From contig NZ_CP171729.1 in the NCBI RefSeq assembly GCF_043769475.1, forward strand, positions 5,704,001 to 5,768,000: a DNA stretch of 64,000 bases. The letters run 5' to 3'. Shown here one piece after another: positions 1-9,173 of this stretch. The translations under genes were made by a program, and so were the position numbers. The notes under the pieces are model-generated. The model did not search any database. It saw only the letters and a list, made by a program, of their open reading frames with translations, and was not told where the DNA came from. Origin of the DNA: Allomesorhizobium sp043769475. GTDB lineage: Bacteria > Pseudomonadota > Alphaproteobacteria > Rhizobiales > Rhizobiaceae. Each line of letters opens with the position of its first letter. Within the stretch, counting starts at the first letter, position 1.

Positions 1-640
1 CGTGGGCGGCGGTCTGGCCGGAGCGGAAGCCGCCTCCGAGCCGGCCGCCGTTGATGTGGATGCGCCCGTTGATCGCCGCACCCGCGATGTGATTGCGTTG
101 ACTGGGCAAATTGGGCAGCGGTTCCCAGCGGTTGGCCGCCGGGTCGTAGACGGCGAAGTCGTGACCGTGCGGCGGTCGCCCGCCGGCGACATAGATAAGC
201 CCGTCATGCACGATGGCGACGCCCGCCGAGCGCCGCGTCGGCATCTTGGCCTTCTCCACCCAATCGCCGACTGCCGGATCCAGCTCGTAGACCGTGTCGA
301 CATAGGTGTCGCCTTCAGCCTCGGTCTGGCCGCCGATCAGGTAGATCTTGCCGTTCACGCCCACGGCCATGCCGTGATTGTTGGGCTGCGGCAGGTCCGG
401 CCCCATTTCCCAGCGGTCGGCGGCGATGTCGTAGACCTGCACTGTCCTCACCGTCACCCGGTCGGCCGGATAGCCGCCGAGGATGTAGAGCCGGCCGTCG
501 AGTTCGGCCACGGCGAATTCGCTGTTGGGTGCGAGAAGCTCGGCGCGGTGCACCCATTGTCCCGGCTCCTGCGCGAGGGCGGTCGCGGCAAGCAGTGAGA
601 AGAGGGTCAGCACTGCGAGCGGTTGGGCAAGGCGGATCAT
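1..640 (-). CDS. Secreted Kelch-repeat protein (3' end outside window)
   Basis: The minus-strand frame opens at an ATG at 640 behind a strong GGAGGAG site and runs off the window edge after 213 codons. The first 21 residues form a Sec signal peptide (hydrophobic LTLFSLLAATALAQ, cut after ALA). The rest shows Kelch blades of the type LYILGGY, IYLIGGQ, IYVAGGR, each followed by a Trp about 20 residues later, which predicts a periplasmic or extracellular beta-propeller. It diverges from a sugar ABC operon, so a sugar-related role (compare N-acetylneuraminate epimerase, also a Kelch protein) is possible but only inferred. An in-frame ATG at 718 would add a membrane-helix-like N-terminus; I prefer 640 because of its Shine-Dalgarno site and signal peptide. 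Confidence 0.85.
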   Translation of the reverse strand, partial: MIRLAQPLAVLTLFSLLAATALAQEPGQWVHRAELLAPNSEFAVAELDGRLYILGGYPADRVTVRTVQVYDIAADRWEMGPDLPQPNNHGMAVGVNGKIYLIGGQTEAEGDTYVDTVYELDPAVGDWVEKAKMPTRRSAGVAIVHDGLIYVAGGRPPHGHDFAVYDPAANRWEPLPNLPSQRNHIAGAAINGRIHINGGRLGGGFRSGQTAAH

Positions 641-757
641 GGTCTCCTCCTTCAATGGGCGACGATGGGCCCACAGGCTCGTCACCACGTAGCCGACGAT
701 CAGCACGACCAGCGGCATCTGCGCGGCCGCAGGTGGTGACGGTCTTTCGTGGAACGG

Positions 758-774
758 GTCAATTCACGATTGAC
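758..774. promoter_or_regulatory. Inverted repeat GTCAAT-N5-ATTGAC upstream of the sugar operon
   Basis: Perfect 6-bp arms separated by 5 bases in the divergent intergenic region between the Kelch gene and the sugar-binding protein gene. The right arm overlaps a -35-like TTGACA (770-775). It could be a second regulator site or chance. Confidence 0.35.
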
Positions 775-810
775 AAACGGGTATTGGTGGGGCGTATTAA
801 TCGATTAATA
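770..810 (+). promoter_or_regulatory. Putative promoter with LacI-family operator
   Basis: TATTAATCGATTAATA at 795-810 is a perfect 16-bp palindrome centred on CG, the usual form of LacI-family operators. A -35-like TTGACA (770-775) and a -10-like TATTAA (795-800, spacer 19) place the palindrome on the -10 region, as expected for repression. A LacI-type regulator is the last gene of this operon (5269-6304), so autoregulation is the simplest reading. The promoter elements are a visual match only. Confidence 0.6.
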
Positions 811-855
811 GAAGGACCTTGTTAAGGCGACCAGACCATTCCAGGGAGGAAAGAG

Positions 856-2096
856 ATGAGTTGGTGGAGAACGACTAGGCTTTTTATCGGTACGGGATTG
901 GGTGCGCTTCTGGCGACGGCGGCGAGTGCGGAAACATTGACCGTCTATTGGAACGCGGGCCACGCCTATCAAGCCTACTCCGATGTGATCAAGAAATTCG
1001 AAGCCGACCACCCCGGCTGGTCGGTGCGCTGGGAGAAGTTCCAGTGGCCGGACATGCGAACCAAGCTGGTGGCGGATTTCGCCGCCAAGAACCCGCCCGA
1101 TCTCGTGGCCGAGCCTGGCGGCTGGGTGCAGGAATTCGGCCAGAAGGGTCTTTGCAGCCGCTCAACGACGTCATTGCCAAGGACGGCGCGGCGATTGGCT
1201 TTCCGGATGACTGGCAGGCTTACGCCGTCGAACGGAACAAGCTCGGCGAGCAGTACTACGGCGTCCAGATCCATCTGACCTGCGCGACTCTCGTCTACAA
1301 TGTTGACATGCTGAAGGAAGCGGGCTTCGACGCACCGCCGGCGACATGGGAAGAGTTCCTGAAGGTCGCCAAGGCAACGACGACGGGCGGGCGCTTCGGC
1401 TTCGCGCCTAATCCGAGCATCGGCTATTACTGGTCGTGGTTTCTCCAGAACGGCGTCAGTTACTACGACCCCAAGACAAACAAGGTCAATCTCGACAGCC
1501 CCGAGGCGATCGAGGCGATCCAGTTTCTCTCCGACCTGATCCACAAGGAAAAGGCCGCGACAAGGCCGGTAACGGGCGCGGATTACGAGGGACCGCAAAA
1601 GCTCTTCACAGCCAATCGTGTGGCCATGATCATCACCGGTCCATGGGATGTGAAGCCGATCCGTTCGGGCAATCCCAAGCTTAACTGGGCGGTGGCGCCG
1701 TCGCTGAAGCACAAGGAGCAGGCAACCTTCGCCGGCGGCGTCAGCCTGATGATCCCGAAGGACTCCAAGCACCCGGCGGAAGCCTGGGACCTTCTGAAGC
1801 GACTTGTTGCCCTCGACACGGAACTCGCGGCTACGAAGGAGGCCGGCATGACGATGCCGCGCAAGTCCTGGGCGGAAAACCCGGAGATCCAGGCAGATCC
1901 GGTCATCGGCAATTTCGGCGCATGCCTTCCATATGCGCAGGACACGACCGCCGCGCTTCGCCTGACCGGCAAGCACGCGCGCATCGACAAACTGCTCCAG
2001 AGCGCGCTCGAGCAGATCGTCTTCAATCAGGCGCCGGCGGCGGAGGTCATGCCGAAATTCGCGGCCGAGGCGAATGCCATCCTGGCGGGCAACTAG
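856..2096 (+). pseudogene. ABC sugar-binding protein, family 1, one-base frameshift
   Basis: Periplasmic substrate-binding component of a carbohydrate ABC importer. The first frame (from 856) gives a signal peptide cut near residue 25 (AASA/ETLTVYW) and the N-terminal lobe to about residue 100. The rest of the protein, typical of SBP family 1 with TGPWDV and GGVSLMIPKDS segments, continues in another frame to the stop at 2096. The break is at the T run 1151-1153: one additional T restores GLLQPLNDVIAKDG without a gap. Corrected length is about 413 residues, normal for the family. Either sequencing error or recent inactivation; everything else is intact. It is followed at once by two permease genes. 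Confidence 0.85.
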
Positions 2097-2100
2097 GCGG

Positions 2101-3054
2101 ATGGGCGCTGGGGGACGCGAGGCGGTGGCCGCTGGTGTAGGGAACGGCCACCCAACCGCCCTGCGCCGCCCGCGCCGGGTCAGTCTGAAGACGCGCCGCG
2201 CATTCGTCGCCTACCTCCTCCTGTCGCCGGCGATCGTCTATTTCATCGTCTTTTTCTTCTATCCGATCGGCCTGGAGTTCTGGGCGAGCCTCTACAGCGG
2301 TCAGCCGCTGATCGGCGAAAGCCAGTTCGCGGGCTTCGACAACTATATGACGGCACTTCAGGACGCGCGGGTCCGGCAATCGGTTTTCGTGACGCTTGCC
2401 TTCGCGATTGGCGTGACGGTGGCGAGCATCGTCATAGGGCTCGGCCTCGCCGTCCTGCTCAACCGGCCGATCCCGGGGCGCGCGGCGATCCGCGCGATCA
2501 TCTTCTTCCCCTATATCATCTCCTTCGTGATCGTCGCGCTGATGTGGCAGGCGATTCTGGACCCCTATACCGGGATATTGAACAGCATCCTCGCGGAACT
2601 CGGCCTGCCGACGCAGAGCTGGCTCTCCGAAACCTCGACCGCGCTCCCGACGCTCATCGCCATTACGGTCTGGAAGGATGTCGGCTATGCGATGCTGATC
2701 TACCTCGCGGCGCTCCAGTCGATCCCTGGCGACTTCTACGATGCGGCCTCGATTGACGGTGCGTCGCCGGCGCAGCAGTTCCGCTACGTGACTTGGCCGC
2801 TGCTCACGCCGACGACGCTCTTTATCGCAGTCGTCAGCACGATCAGTCAGCTCCAGGAACTCGCGCCGGCGTACCTCATTACCAAGGGCGGCCCCGCCGA
2901 CGCGACCCGGCTTTTCAGCCTGCATGTGTTCGAGGCCGCCTTCTTCGAGCTGAATATTGGCTACGCATCGGCGCTTTCCTTCCTCATGTTCCTGCTGATC
3001 CTGGCCATAACCTTTGTCCAGTTTCGGTTGCTCAACCGCGAAGTCAGCTATTGA
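2101..3054 (+). CDS. Sugar ABC transporter permease (MalF-like)
   Basis: Inner-membrane subunit of the importer. From the ATG at 2101, four bases after the binding-protein stop, it is 317 residues. A basic N-terminus (about 30 residues) is followed by six hydrophobic segments starting near residue 35 (AFVAYLLLSPAIVYFIVFFF). The cytoplasmic EAA loop that docks the ATPase is visible around residues 204-235, with DAASIDGAS and a conserved Pro-Leu-Leu after it. An ATG at 2074 is in frame but lies inside the upstream gene, so I did not use it. Substrate is not readable from the sequence; the neighbouring sulfatase suggests a sulfated sugar. Confidence 0.9.
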   Translation: MGAGGREAVAAGVGNGHPTALRRPRRVSLKTRRAFVAYLLLSPAIVYFIVFFFYPIGLEFWASLYSGQPLIGESQFAGFDNYMTALQDARVRQSVFVTLAFAIGVTVASIVIGLGLAVLLNRPIPGRAAIRAIIFFPYIISFVIVALMWQAILDPYTGILNSILAELGLPTQSWLSETSTALPTLIAITVWKDVGYAMLIYLAALQSIPGDFYDAASIDGASPAQQFRYVTWPLLTPTTLFIAVVSTISQLQELAPAYLITKGGPADATRLFSLHVFEAAFFELNIGYASALSFLMFLLILAITFVQFRLLNREVSY

Positions 3055-3062
3055 GGGTTGGA

Positions 3063-3878
3063 ATGACACTGACGAAAACGGTCCTCACCTATCTGCTCTT
3101 GATGCTCTGCGTCGTGCTCTGCATCTTTCCGTTTCTCTACATGCTGTCGCTGTCACTCCAGAGCGACGCGGACATTTTCAGTGGCGTACCGATCATCATT
3201 CCGGAGACGCTGCATTTCACGAACTATCTCGACATCTGGCAGAAGGCGCCATTCGCCCGTTTCACGCTCAACAGCTTCATCATCGCCGGCGGGATCACAC
3301 TCCTCCATCTGATCTTCGATCCACTGATCGGCTACGTGTTCGCCAAGATGGATTTTCCCGGCAAGCGGTTCATGTTCGTCGCAATCCTCTCGACGCTGAT
3401 GATCCCCTTCTTCATCCGCATGATCCCGCTTTATGTCCTCACCGCGCGGATGGGCTGGCTGAACACCTATCAAGGCCTCATCGTGCCTTTCGCCATGAGC
3501 GCCTACGGCATCTTCCTGATGCGGCAGTTCATTCGCCCGATCCCGGACGAACTGATCGACGCCGCGCGTATCGACGGCTGCTCGGAATTTGGCATCTATT
3601 GGCGGATCGTGCTGCCGCAGGTCCGCCCGGCGCTCGCGACGCTTGCGCTCCTCACCTTCGTCTTTCAGTGGAACGAATTCCTCTGGCCGCTTGTCGCGGT
3701 GAGCACGACCGAGATGCGGCCGATCACGACGGGGCTAACGCTCTTCAACCAGGAATTCTTCACCCAGTGGAACCTGACGGCGACGGGCGGGGTCATCCTC
3801 TTCGTACCGAGCCTTCTCCTGTTCCTTGTCACCCAGCGCTACTTCGTGCGCAGCGTCATGCTGGCAGGCATGAAATAA
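3063..3878 (+). CDS. Sugar ABC transporter permease (MalG-like)
   Basis: Second membrane subunit, 271 residues, starting at the ATG at 3063 behind GAGGGTTGG and eight bases after the previous stop. Six hydrophobic segments are visible, and the EAA loop (DELIDAARIDGCSEFGIYW, about residues 160-190) has the conserved Gly. Together with the upstream permease it would form the channel. No ATP-binding subunit is encoded in this operon, so the transporter must borrow a shared MsmK/UgpC-type ATPase from elsewhere in the genome, which is common for family 1 sugar importers. Confidence 0.9.
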   Translation: MTLTKTVLTYLLLMLCVVLCIFPFLYMLSLSLQSDADIFSGVPIIIPETLHFTNYLDIWQKAPFARFTLNSFIIAGGITLLHLIFDPLIGYVFAKMDFPGKRFMFVAILSTLMIPFFIRMIPLYVLTARMGWLNTYQGLIVPFAMSAYGIFLMRQFIRPIPDELIDAARIDGCSEFGIYWRIVLPQVRPALATLALLTFVFQWNEFLWPLVAVSTTEMRPITTGLTLFNQEFFTQWNLTATGGVILFVPSLLLFLVTQRYFVRSVMLAGMK

Positions 3879-3902
3879 CCCATCCGGAGCAAGTGCCCTT
3901 CC

Positions 3903-5237
3903 ATGACATCCCGCCGACCAAACGTCGTCGTCTTCTTCACCGACCAGCAGCGCTGGGACACAGTCGGCGCCCACGGAAATACGCTGGAGCTTACGCCGAA
4001 TTTCGACCGCCTGGCCGAGACGGGCACCTTCGTGGCGAATTCCTTCACCTGCCAGCCTGTCTGCGGGCCAGCCCGCTCGGTCTTCCAGACGGGACGGTAT
4101 CCAACCACGACCGGCTGCTACCGAAACGACATTCCGCTGCCGAAGGGCGAACGCACGCTTGCGCACCATTTCGCGGCAGCCGGCTATGACACCGCCTATA
4201 TCGGCAAGTGGCATCTGGGATCCGCTGAACCGGTGACGCAGGAGGAGCGTGGCGGCTACCGCTACTGGCTGGCGTCCAACATATTGGAGTTCACGTCGGG
4301 CCCCTACGACACGGTCGTCCACGACAATGATGGCAATCCGGTGAAGCTGCCCGGATATCGGGTCGACGCGCTGGCCGATGCGGCGATCCGCTATGTCGCC
4401 TCTCCGAAAGAGGATCCGTTCTTCCTGTTTCTGTCCTTCCTCGAACCGCATCACCAGAACCAGACGGACAACTATCCGGCGCCGATCGGCTATGAGGATA
4501 GGATCCGCCGAAAGCTTGCCGTCCCCGGCGATCTCGCCGCGCTCGGTGGAACGACCGCGGAGCATTTCCCCGGCTATCTCGGCATGGTCGCCCGTCTTGA
4601 CGAGGCGTTCGGTCGGCTCGTCGAGGCGCTCTACAGCCTAGATCTGCTGGAGGACACGATTATCCTTTTCACCTCCGACCATGGCTGCCACTTCAAGACA
4701 CGCAACAATGAATACAAGCGCTCCTGCCACGAGGCCTCGATCCGCGTCCCGACGCTCCTCCACGGCCCGGGCTTCGAGCGCGTCGGCGCTTTTGAGGGGC
4801 TTGTCAGCCTAGTCGACCTCGCGCCGTCCCTTCTCGACGCCGCCGGCTTGGACGTGCCCGAGACGATGCAGGGCCGATCGCTCCTCAGGACGCTCAGGGG
4901 AGAAGAAGCGCCGCGCGAGGAGATATTTATCCAGATCAGCGAGCACCATGTCGGCCGCGCCTTGCGCACCAGGCGGTGGAAGTACGAGATCGAGGCGCCG
5001 GGAAAGGATGGCTGGCGCGATTCGGGCAGCGACTCTTACGCCGAGGCACGGCTCTACGATCTCGAGGAGGATCCGAACGAGCTGAAAAACCTCATTGCCT
5101 CGCCCGGTCACGCCAAGACCCGTGCATGGCTCCGGAGCCGCATTGCCGCCCACATGGAAGAGGCAGGCGAGGCAAGGCCCGAGATCCTTCCCGTCGAGCA
5201 CGAAAATTGGCATGGAGATCTTCTGAGCGAGGGCTGA
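3903..5237 (+). CDS. Type I sulfatase (arylsulfatase family)
   Basis: A 444-residue alkaline-phosphatase-superfamily sulfatase that would hydrolyse a sulfate ester. The formylglycine signature C-G-P-A-R is at Cys54-Arg58, the early metal-binding Asp in FFTDQQRWD is near residue 14, the conserved IGKWHLG is near residue 100 and the second metal motif SDHG is near residue 257. No signal peptide is present, so it would act in the cytoplasm on a substrate that the linked ABC importer brings in. It starts 24 bases after the permease stop and precedes the LacI-type regulator. Maturation needs a formylglycine-generating enzyme or anaerobic maturase, neither of which lies in this window. Confidence 0.88.
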   Translation: MTSRRPNVVVFFTDQQRWDTVGAHGNTLELTPNFDRLAETGTFVANSFTCQPVCGPARSVFQTGRYPTTTGCYRNDIPLPKGERTLAHHFAAAGYDTAYIGKWHLGSAEPVTQEERGGYRYWLASNILEFTSGPYDTVVHDNDGNPVKLPGYRVDALADAAIRYVASPKEDPFFLFLSFLEPHHQNQTDNYPAPIGYEDRIRRKLAVPGDLAALGGTTAEHFPGYLGMVARLDEAFGRLVEALYSLDLLEDTIILFTSDHGCHFKTRNNEYKRSCHEASIRVPTLLHGPGFERVGAFEGLVSLVDLAPSLLDAAGLDVPETMQGRSLLRTLRGEEAPREEIFIQISEHHVGRALRTRRWKYEIEAPGKDGWRDSGSDSYAEARLYDLEEDPNELKNLIASPGHAKTRAWLRSRIAAHMEEAGEARPEILPVEHENWHGDLLSEG

Positions 5238-5268
5238 AGACGCCCGCTCCGGACTCCGGGACACAGGA

Positions 5269-6304
5269 ATGGATGAGAGCAACTTCGATCGAAAAAGGGC
5301 GCCGACCATGGCCGACGTCGCCCGCCGCGCCAAGGTTTCGACGGCGGCCGTTTCCTATTTCCTGAGCGGCGACAGTACGCGGCTGAGATCTCGTCGGCAA
5401 GGAGGCGCGGCAGCGGATTCTGGAGGCCGTCGCGGAGCTCAGCTATGTGCAGAACCGGACAGCCCGGCAGCTCCGCCGGCGACAGGCCGAGCGGATCTGC
5501 CTGTTGTTGCCGCGGCTCGGCGTTCCCTTCAGCGACCGTATTGCCCAGGATGTCCAGTCCGCGGCTGCGCTGAACGGCTTTTCGACGATCATCGCCGCGG
5601 GCGACACCATGGAGCGCATGGACAGGATCGTGCGCGAGATCGAAAGCGGGCTCGCCGACGGCGTGATCGCCGATTGGCAACATTTCTCGGAGGCCGAAGT
5701 CGCGCTCTTGGCCGGGCGTCTGGCGGCGGCCGGACGACCGGCCGTAATCTTCCATCCGTCGGTCGAGCCGACGAGTTTTTCCGTCGTCCGCCAGCACACG
5801 GCCGAGGCTGTCGCCATCGCGCTCGAATATCTTTACGAAGCCGGTCATCGCCGCATCGCCTACATGCTGCACGAGAAAGCGGCGGAAGGAAGCCGCGTCG
5901 CCGCCTACCACCGGTTTCTCGAAGCACGCAATCTTCCGCTTCGAGCGGAGCTCCTGGTCGGCGGCGCCGATGCGCGCAAGGCTGCCTTTGCCAACGCCAA
6001 CGCGCTCGTCGCCCGCAAAGAGCCACCGACCGCGCTCTTTGCCGAATCGGATCTGGCGGCAGTGACGGCCCTCCACGCATTCGAGGAAGCCGGGCTCTCG
6101 GTCCCCGGCGATATCGCCGTCATCGGCTGCGGCAACATCGAGGAGGGCGAGTTCAGCCATCCGGCGCTGACGACGATCGGTCCCGAAACCACCCACTATG
6201 AGCATCTTGCCGATCATCTGATTGCGCAGATCACCGGTGCGGAAGGCGCAGGGCCGATGCTCTTCAATGTTCCCTGGAGGCTAGTCCGTCGCGCCTCCGC
6301 GTGA
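5269..6304 (+). pseudogene. LacI-family transcriptional regulator, one-base frameshift
   Basis: The N-terminal LacI helix-turn-helix (MADVARRAKVSTAAVSYFL) is read from the ATG at 5269. The hinge and the periplasmic-binding-protein-like effector domain follow in another frame to 6304. Removing one A at 5386 joins STRL to DLVGKEARQRILEAV, exactly the hinge spacing of the family, so a one-base insertion is the simplest cause. Corrected length is about 344 residues, which is normal. The domain ends with the usual FNVPWRLVRRASA-like sequence. It is the likely repressor of the operon through the palindrome at 795-810. Confidence 0.85.
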
Positions 6305-6803
6305 TCCGATCAAGGCCGCACGAAGCCGGACCGATCTGGCTCCGCATGGATTTCGACTGTAGCGACGACTGTTTAAAGCTTATGGCGGGAACACTCGCCG
6401 CCGAGTCTGCTTCGGGCTATGGCTGATGCAGATTCTCAGGTCGGCAGGCGCACGGCAAGATCAGCCGTTTTTCCCGCGCCGTCTTGAGAACTCCTTCGGG
6501 CCGAAAGTGTTACCTATGTCTCCGGTATAAACCGTAACCTATGTGTCCGGAACTCCTCCGCGAAGGACGCTTGGTTGCCTATAACCGCGGTCAGAATCCA
6601 GTACAGTAGCGCGGCCCACGCTGCCTGCGCCCCGCACCCTTTGGTGCTCTTGCAATTCGCAAAAGCACTCATGTGGGAACAAACCGATGTCCAACATGAT
6701 GGCAGCGCACGTGCATTTGCCGTCGACGCGCCGGCCCAGCTTCGGCACCGGTGTGCTCGGCAGCGAAATGATCGAGTTCAAGCATGTCCGTGGTCAGGGT
6801 TTT
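6305..6803. other. Gene-free stretch with a short direct repeat
   Basis: No convincing gene. It contains two copies of GTWACCTATGTSTCCGG (6509-6525 and 6534-6550, two mismatches), resembling end sequences of insertion elements, and a short open frame from 6687 (MAAHVHLPSTRRPSFG...) that is cut by the IS3 element at 6804 and may be the start of a disrupted gene. Confidence 0.4.
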
Positions 6804-6858
6804 TGGGACAATTGGCGCGGTGAGCTAACGGAGGCTCTGGCCCATCAGGGTTGGCATT

Positions 6859-7839
6859 TTAGGCGGCTGCCTCTCGATGAAGCAAGCGGCGCTGTCTGAT
6901 GGTTTCGCGTTTGATCCTTTCTCTTTCCAGCATGATGATGTCGCCGCGCCCGAGATAGACGTCGGCGGGTGTGAGATTGCCAAGGCTCTCGTGGTAGCGG
7001 CGGTGGTTGTAATGATCGATGAACGCCGCGATCTGCCGCTCGAGATCACCCGGCAGGAAGTAGTTTTCCAGCAGGATGCGGTTCTTCAGGGTCTGGTGCC
7101 ATCGCTCGATCTTGCCTTGAGTTTGAGGGTGGCAAGGCGCTCCGCGCGTATGCTCCATGCCCTTGTCGGATAGCCATGTGGCTAGGTCGGACGATACGTA
7201 GGACGGGCCGTTGTCGGACAACAGCCGCGGCCGCTGCATCACCTTGGCGCTGTCGCAGCCGGAAGCCCGCAGCGCCATGGTCAGCGTGTCGGTGACGTCC
7301 CCGGCCTTCATCGTGGTGCAGAGCTTCCAGGCGATGATGTGGCGGGAGAAGTCGTCGAGCACCGTCGACAGGTATAACCATCCCCAACCGATGACCTTGA
7401 GATAGGTAAAATCGGTTTGCCAAAGCTGGTTCGGCGCTGTCGTCTTGTCATGGAACTCGTCGGCGGCCTTGATGACGATGAAGGCCGGGCTGGTGATGAG
7501 GTCATGGACCTTGAGCAGCCGATAGACCGAGGATTCGGAGACGAAGTAGCCCTTGGTGTCGGTGAAGGTGACCGCCAGCTCCCGAGGCGACAGCTCCGGC
7601 TCGTTCAGCGCCAGATCGATGAGCTGATCGCGCACCTCATCGGGGATGCGGTTCCAGACCCGGTTCGGCCGAGGCCTGCGATCTTCAAGGGCATCGACGC
7701 CACCGGCAAGGAAGCGGTCATACCAGCGATTGAAGGTCGAGCGGGGAATGCCGAGCTTCTGCAGCGTGCGACGCGCCGACAGATGTGACTGCTCGACGAG
7801 CCGGATAATCTCCAGCTTCTCAGATGCGGGATATCTCAT
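6859..7839 (-). CDS. IS3 transposase OrfB (DDE integrase domain)
   Basis: A 326-residue catalytic subunit with an N-terminal HTH (ARRTLQKLGIPRSTFNRWYD, residues 22-41) and an rve-type core. The DDE triad is visible: D143 in WQTDFTYL, D209 in LLSDNG and E245 in QGKIERWHQ. It starts with an ATGA overlap on OrfA. The frame stays open upstream of this ATG into OrfA, so a minus-one slip at the A7 run (7868-7874) would give the OrfAB transposase. Confidence 0.9.
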   Translation of the reverse strand: MRYPASEKLEIIRLVEQSHLSARRTLQKLGIPRSTFNRWYDRFLAGGVDALEDRRPRPNRVWNRIPDEVRDQLIDLALNEPELSPRELAVTFTDTKGYFVSESSVYRLLKVHDLITSPAFIVIKAADEFHDKTTAPNQLWQTDFTYLKVIGWGWLYLSTVLDDFSRHIIAWKLCTTMKAGDVTDTLTMALRASGCDSAKVMQRPRLLSDNGPSYVSSDLATWLSDKGMEHTRGAPCHPQTQGKIERWHQTLKNRILLENYFLPGDLERQIAAFIDHYNHRRYHESLGNLTPADVYLGRGDIIMLERERIKRETIRQRRLLHREAAA

Positions 7840-8210
7840 TCGTCGCCGTCCCCATCCGCGATCATGCTTTTTTTGAGAATCCGAAGCTCCAGGGCCTGCT
7901 CGGCGACGACCTCTTTGAGGTCGCGGGCGTCCTTGCGCAGCACCTTCACCTCGTCGCTGGTGGCGGCGCGTGCCGTGTCGCCGGCCAGCCGCTTCTTGCC
8001 GGCTTCGAGGAACTCCTTCGACCAACTGTAATACAGGCTCTCGGCGATCCCTTCGCGTCGGCACAGCGCGGCGATCGACTCCTCGCCACGCAGGCCTTCC
8101 AGCACGATGCGAATCTTCTCCTCCGCCCCATATTGCTTGCGGGTCACTCGGCGGATGTCTTTGATGACCTGTTCCGCTGGCGCTTTCCCGGTTCCGGATT
8201 TCTGTCTCAT
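7836..8210 (-). CDS. IS3 transposase OrfA
   Basis: A 124-residue DNA-binding subunit with an IS3-type HTH (EEKIRIVLEGLRGEESIAALC, GIAESLYYSWSKEFLEAG) and a C-terminal coiled-coil region ending in LELRILKKS. The codons CTC AAA AAA AGC near its end contain the slippery A7 followed by G; shifting back one base gives KKHDRGWGRR and runs into OrfB. This is programmed frameshifting typical of the family, not a sequence error. Confidence 0.88.
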   Translation of the reverse strand: MRQKSGTGKAPAEQVIKDIRRVTRKQYGAEEKIRIVLEGLRGEESIAALCRREGIAESLYYSWSKEFLEAGKKRLAGDTARAATSDEVKVLRKDARDLKEVVAEQALELRILKKSMIADGDGDE

Positions 8211-8430
8211 CTTCGCTCCTTTGAAAGGCTACGATGAACCAGAAATCCTCCGCTATCAGTTAAGCCGATTTGGTCCCATCAGTGCTGACGCCGGACACAT
8301 TCGATGGGGTTGTCCCTGTTCCCGGCCTGACCGGTCTCGCCATCACATCGCGTCGCTCTCACAACCTCATGGAGCCGTTTGATTGGCTCGAATTGTTTTC
8401 TGCACTTAAGAACTCCTCTTCTTGGCGACC

Positions 8431-9073
8431 TTACCCCGCCAGGTTTGGGGCATGGCGAGCTTGATAGGTCTCGCCTCGTACCATGACCGCCCCAGACAAC
8501 CCGGGCCATCTTGTTCGCCATGGCCACGCTCGCCACTCGCATGGGTTTGCGGGCAAGCAACGCGACAAGCCAAGGATCGGCTGTCTCCGGTTTGTATCTC
8601 GCCCGACGGATTAACGATGTCGTGCCGACCACCAATAGCTTTCTTAGATACCGGTCGCCCATCTTAGTGATGCGGCCGAGCCGATCCTTGCCGCCGCTCG
8701 AGTTTTGTGAAGGTGTCAGCCCGAGCCAGGCAGCAAACTCTCGACTCGAGCGGAACTGTCCCGGATCGGCAACGGATGCGGCCAATGCTGTGGCGCCTAC
8801 CGGACTGATGCCGGGGATCGTCGACAAGCGTCGTGCCACGTCGTCACTTCGTTGCAGGGTGCTGATCGCACGGTCGATCGCTTGGAGACGGGCATGGGTG
8901 TCGAGCACCTGTCCGCACAAGAGGCCGAGGACCTGCGTTGCCTTGGCCGGGACTTCCGGCACCGCTTCCCCGGCGGTGATCTGGCGCGCCAGCCCGAGCG
9001 CCCGCTCCAATCCTTCGGGAATCTTGATGCCGAACTCTGCCAACAGGCCGCGCAAGTCCGCCAACGGTCGCAA
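8431..9073 (-). pseudogene. IS110-family transposase, truncated and frameshifted
   Basis: Encodes the C-terminal Transposase_20 half of an IS110 transposase: the helix-hairpin-helix IPGISPVGATALAASV, then FAAWLGLTPSQNSSGGK and RYLRKLLVVG. The catalytic DEDD N-terminal half is missing; an in-frame stop lies just upstream of 9073. Near the C-terminus one extra base in the C run 8490-8493 shifts the frame; without it the protein ends MARVVWAVMVRGETYQA and stops at 8431, the normal end of the family. It cannot transpose. Confidence 0.8.
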
Positions 9074-9173
9074 GGCTGACTGTCAGCAACGCGCCGCCAA
9101 ATCGACCGTTCACCTACGAACCCTTGCCGCGTGAAAGCCGACATCCCTGTTGAGCACGTTAGGCGTTCCGGAA

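Larger units (their letters stand above)
6804..8278 (-). mobile_element. IS3-family insertion sequence, about 1475 bp
   Basis: Bounded by imperfect inverted repeats. The left end (from 6804) reads TGGGACAATTGGCGCGG and the right end (from 8278 on the minus strand) reads TGGGACCAAATCGGC; both later share CGGAGG and TCTGG at similar spacing, and the ends have the TG...CA form of IS3 elements. It carries two overlapping transposase frames with a slippery A7 run. I see no target-site duplication (TTT on the left, TCA on the right), which suggests a rearrangement with the adjacent IS110 remnant after insertion. Confidence 0.75.

Noticed and set aside
2047..3069. A 340-residue minus-strand frame opposite the first permease
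   Set aside because: Arg/Asp-rich shadow of a membrane-protein gene; no domain pattern.
6509..6550. Two tandem 17-base repeats as a possible CRISPR
   Set aside because: Only two copies eight bases apart, no spacers of normal length and no cas genes. No CRISPR array is visible anywhere in the window.
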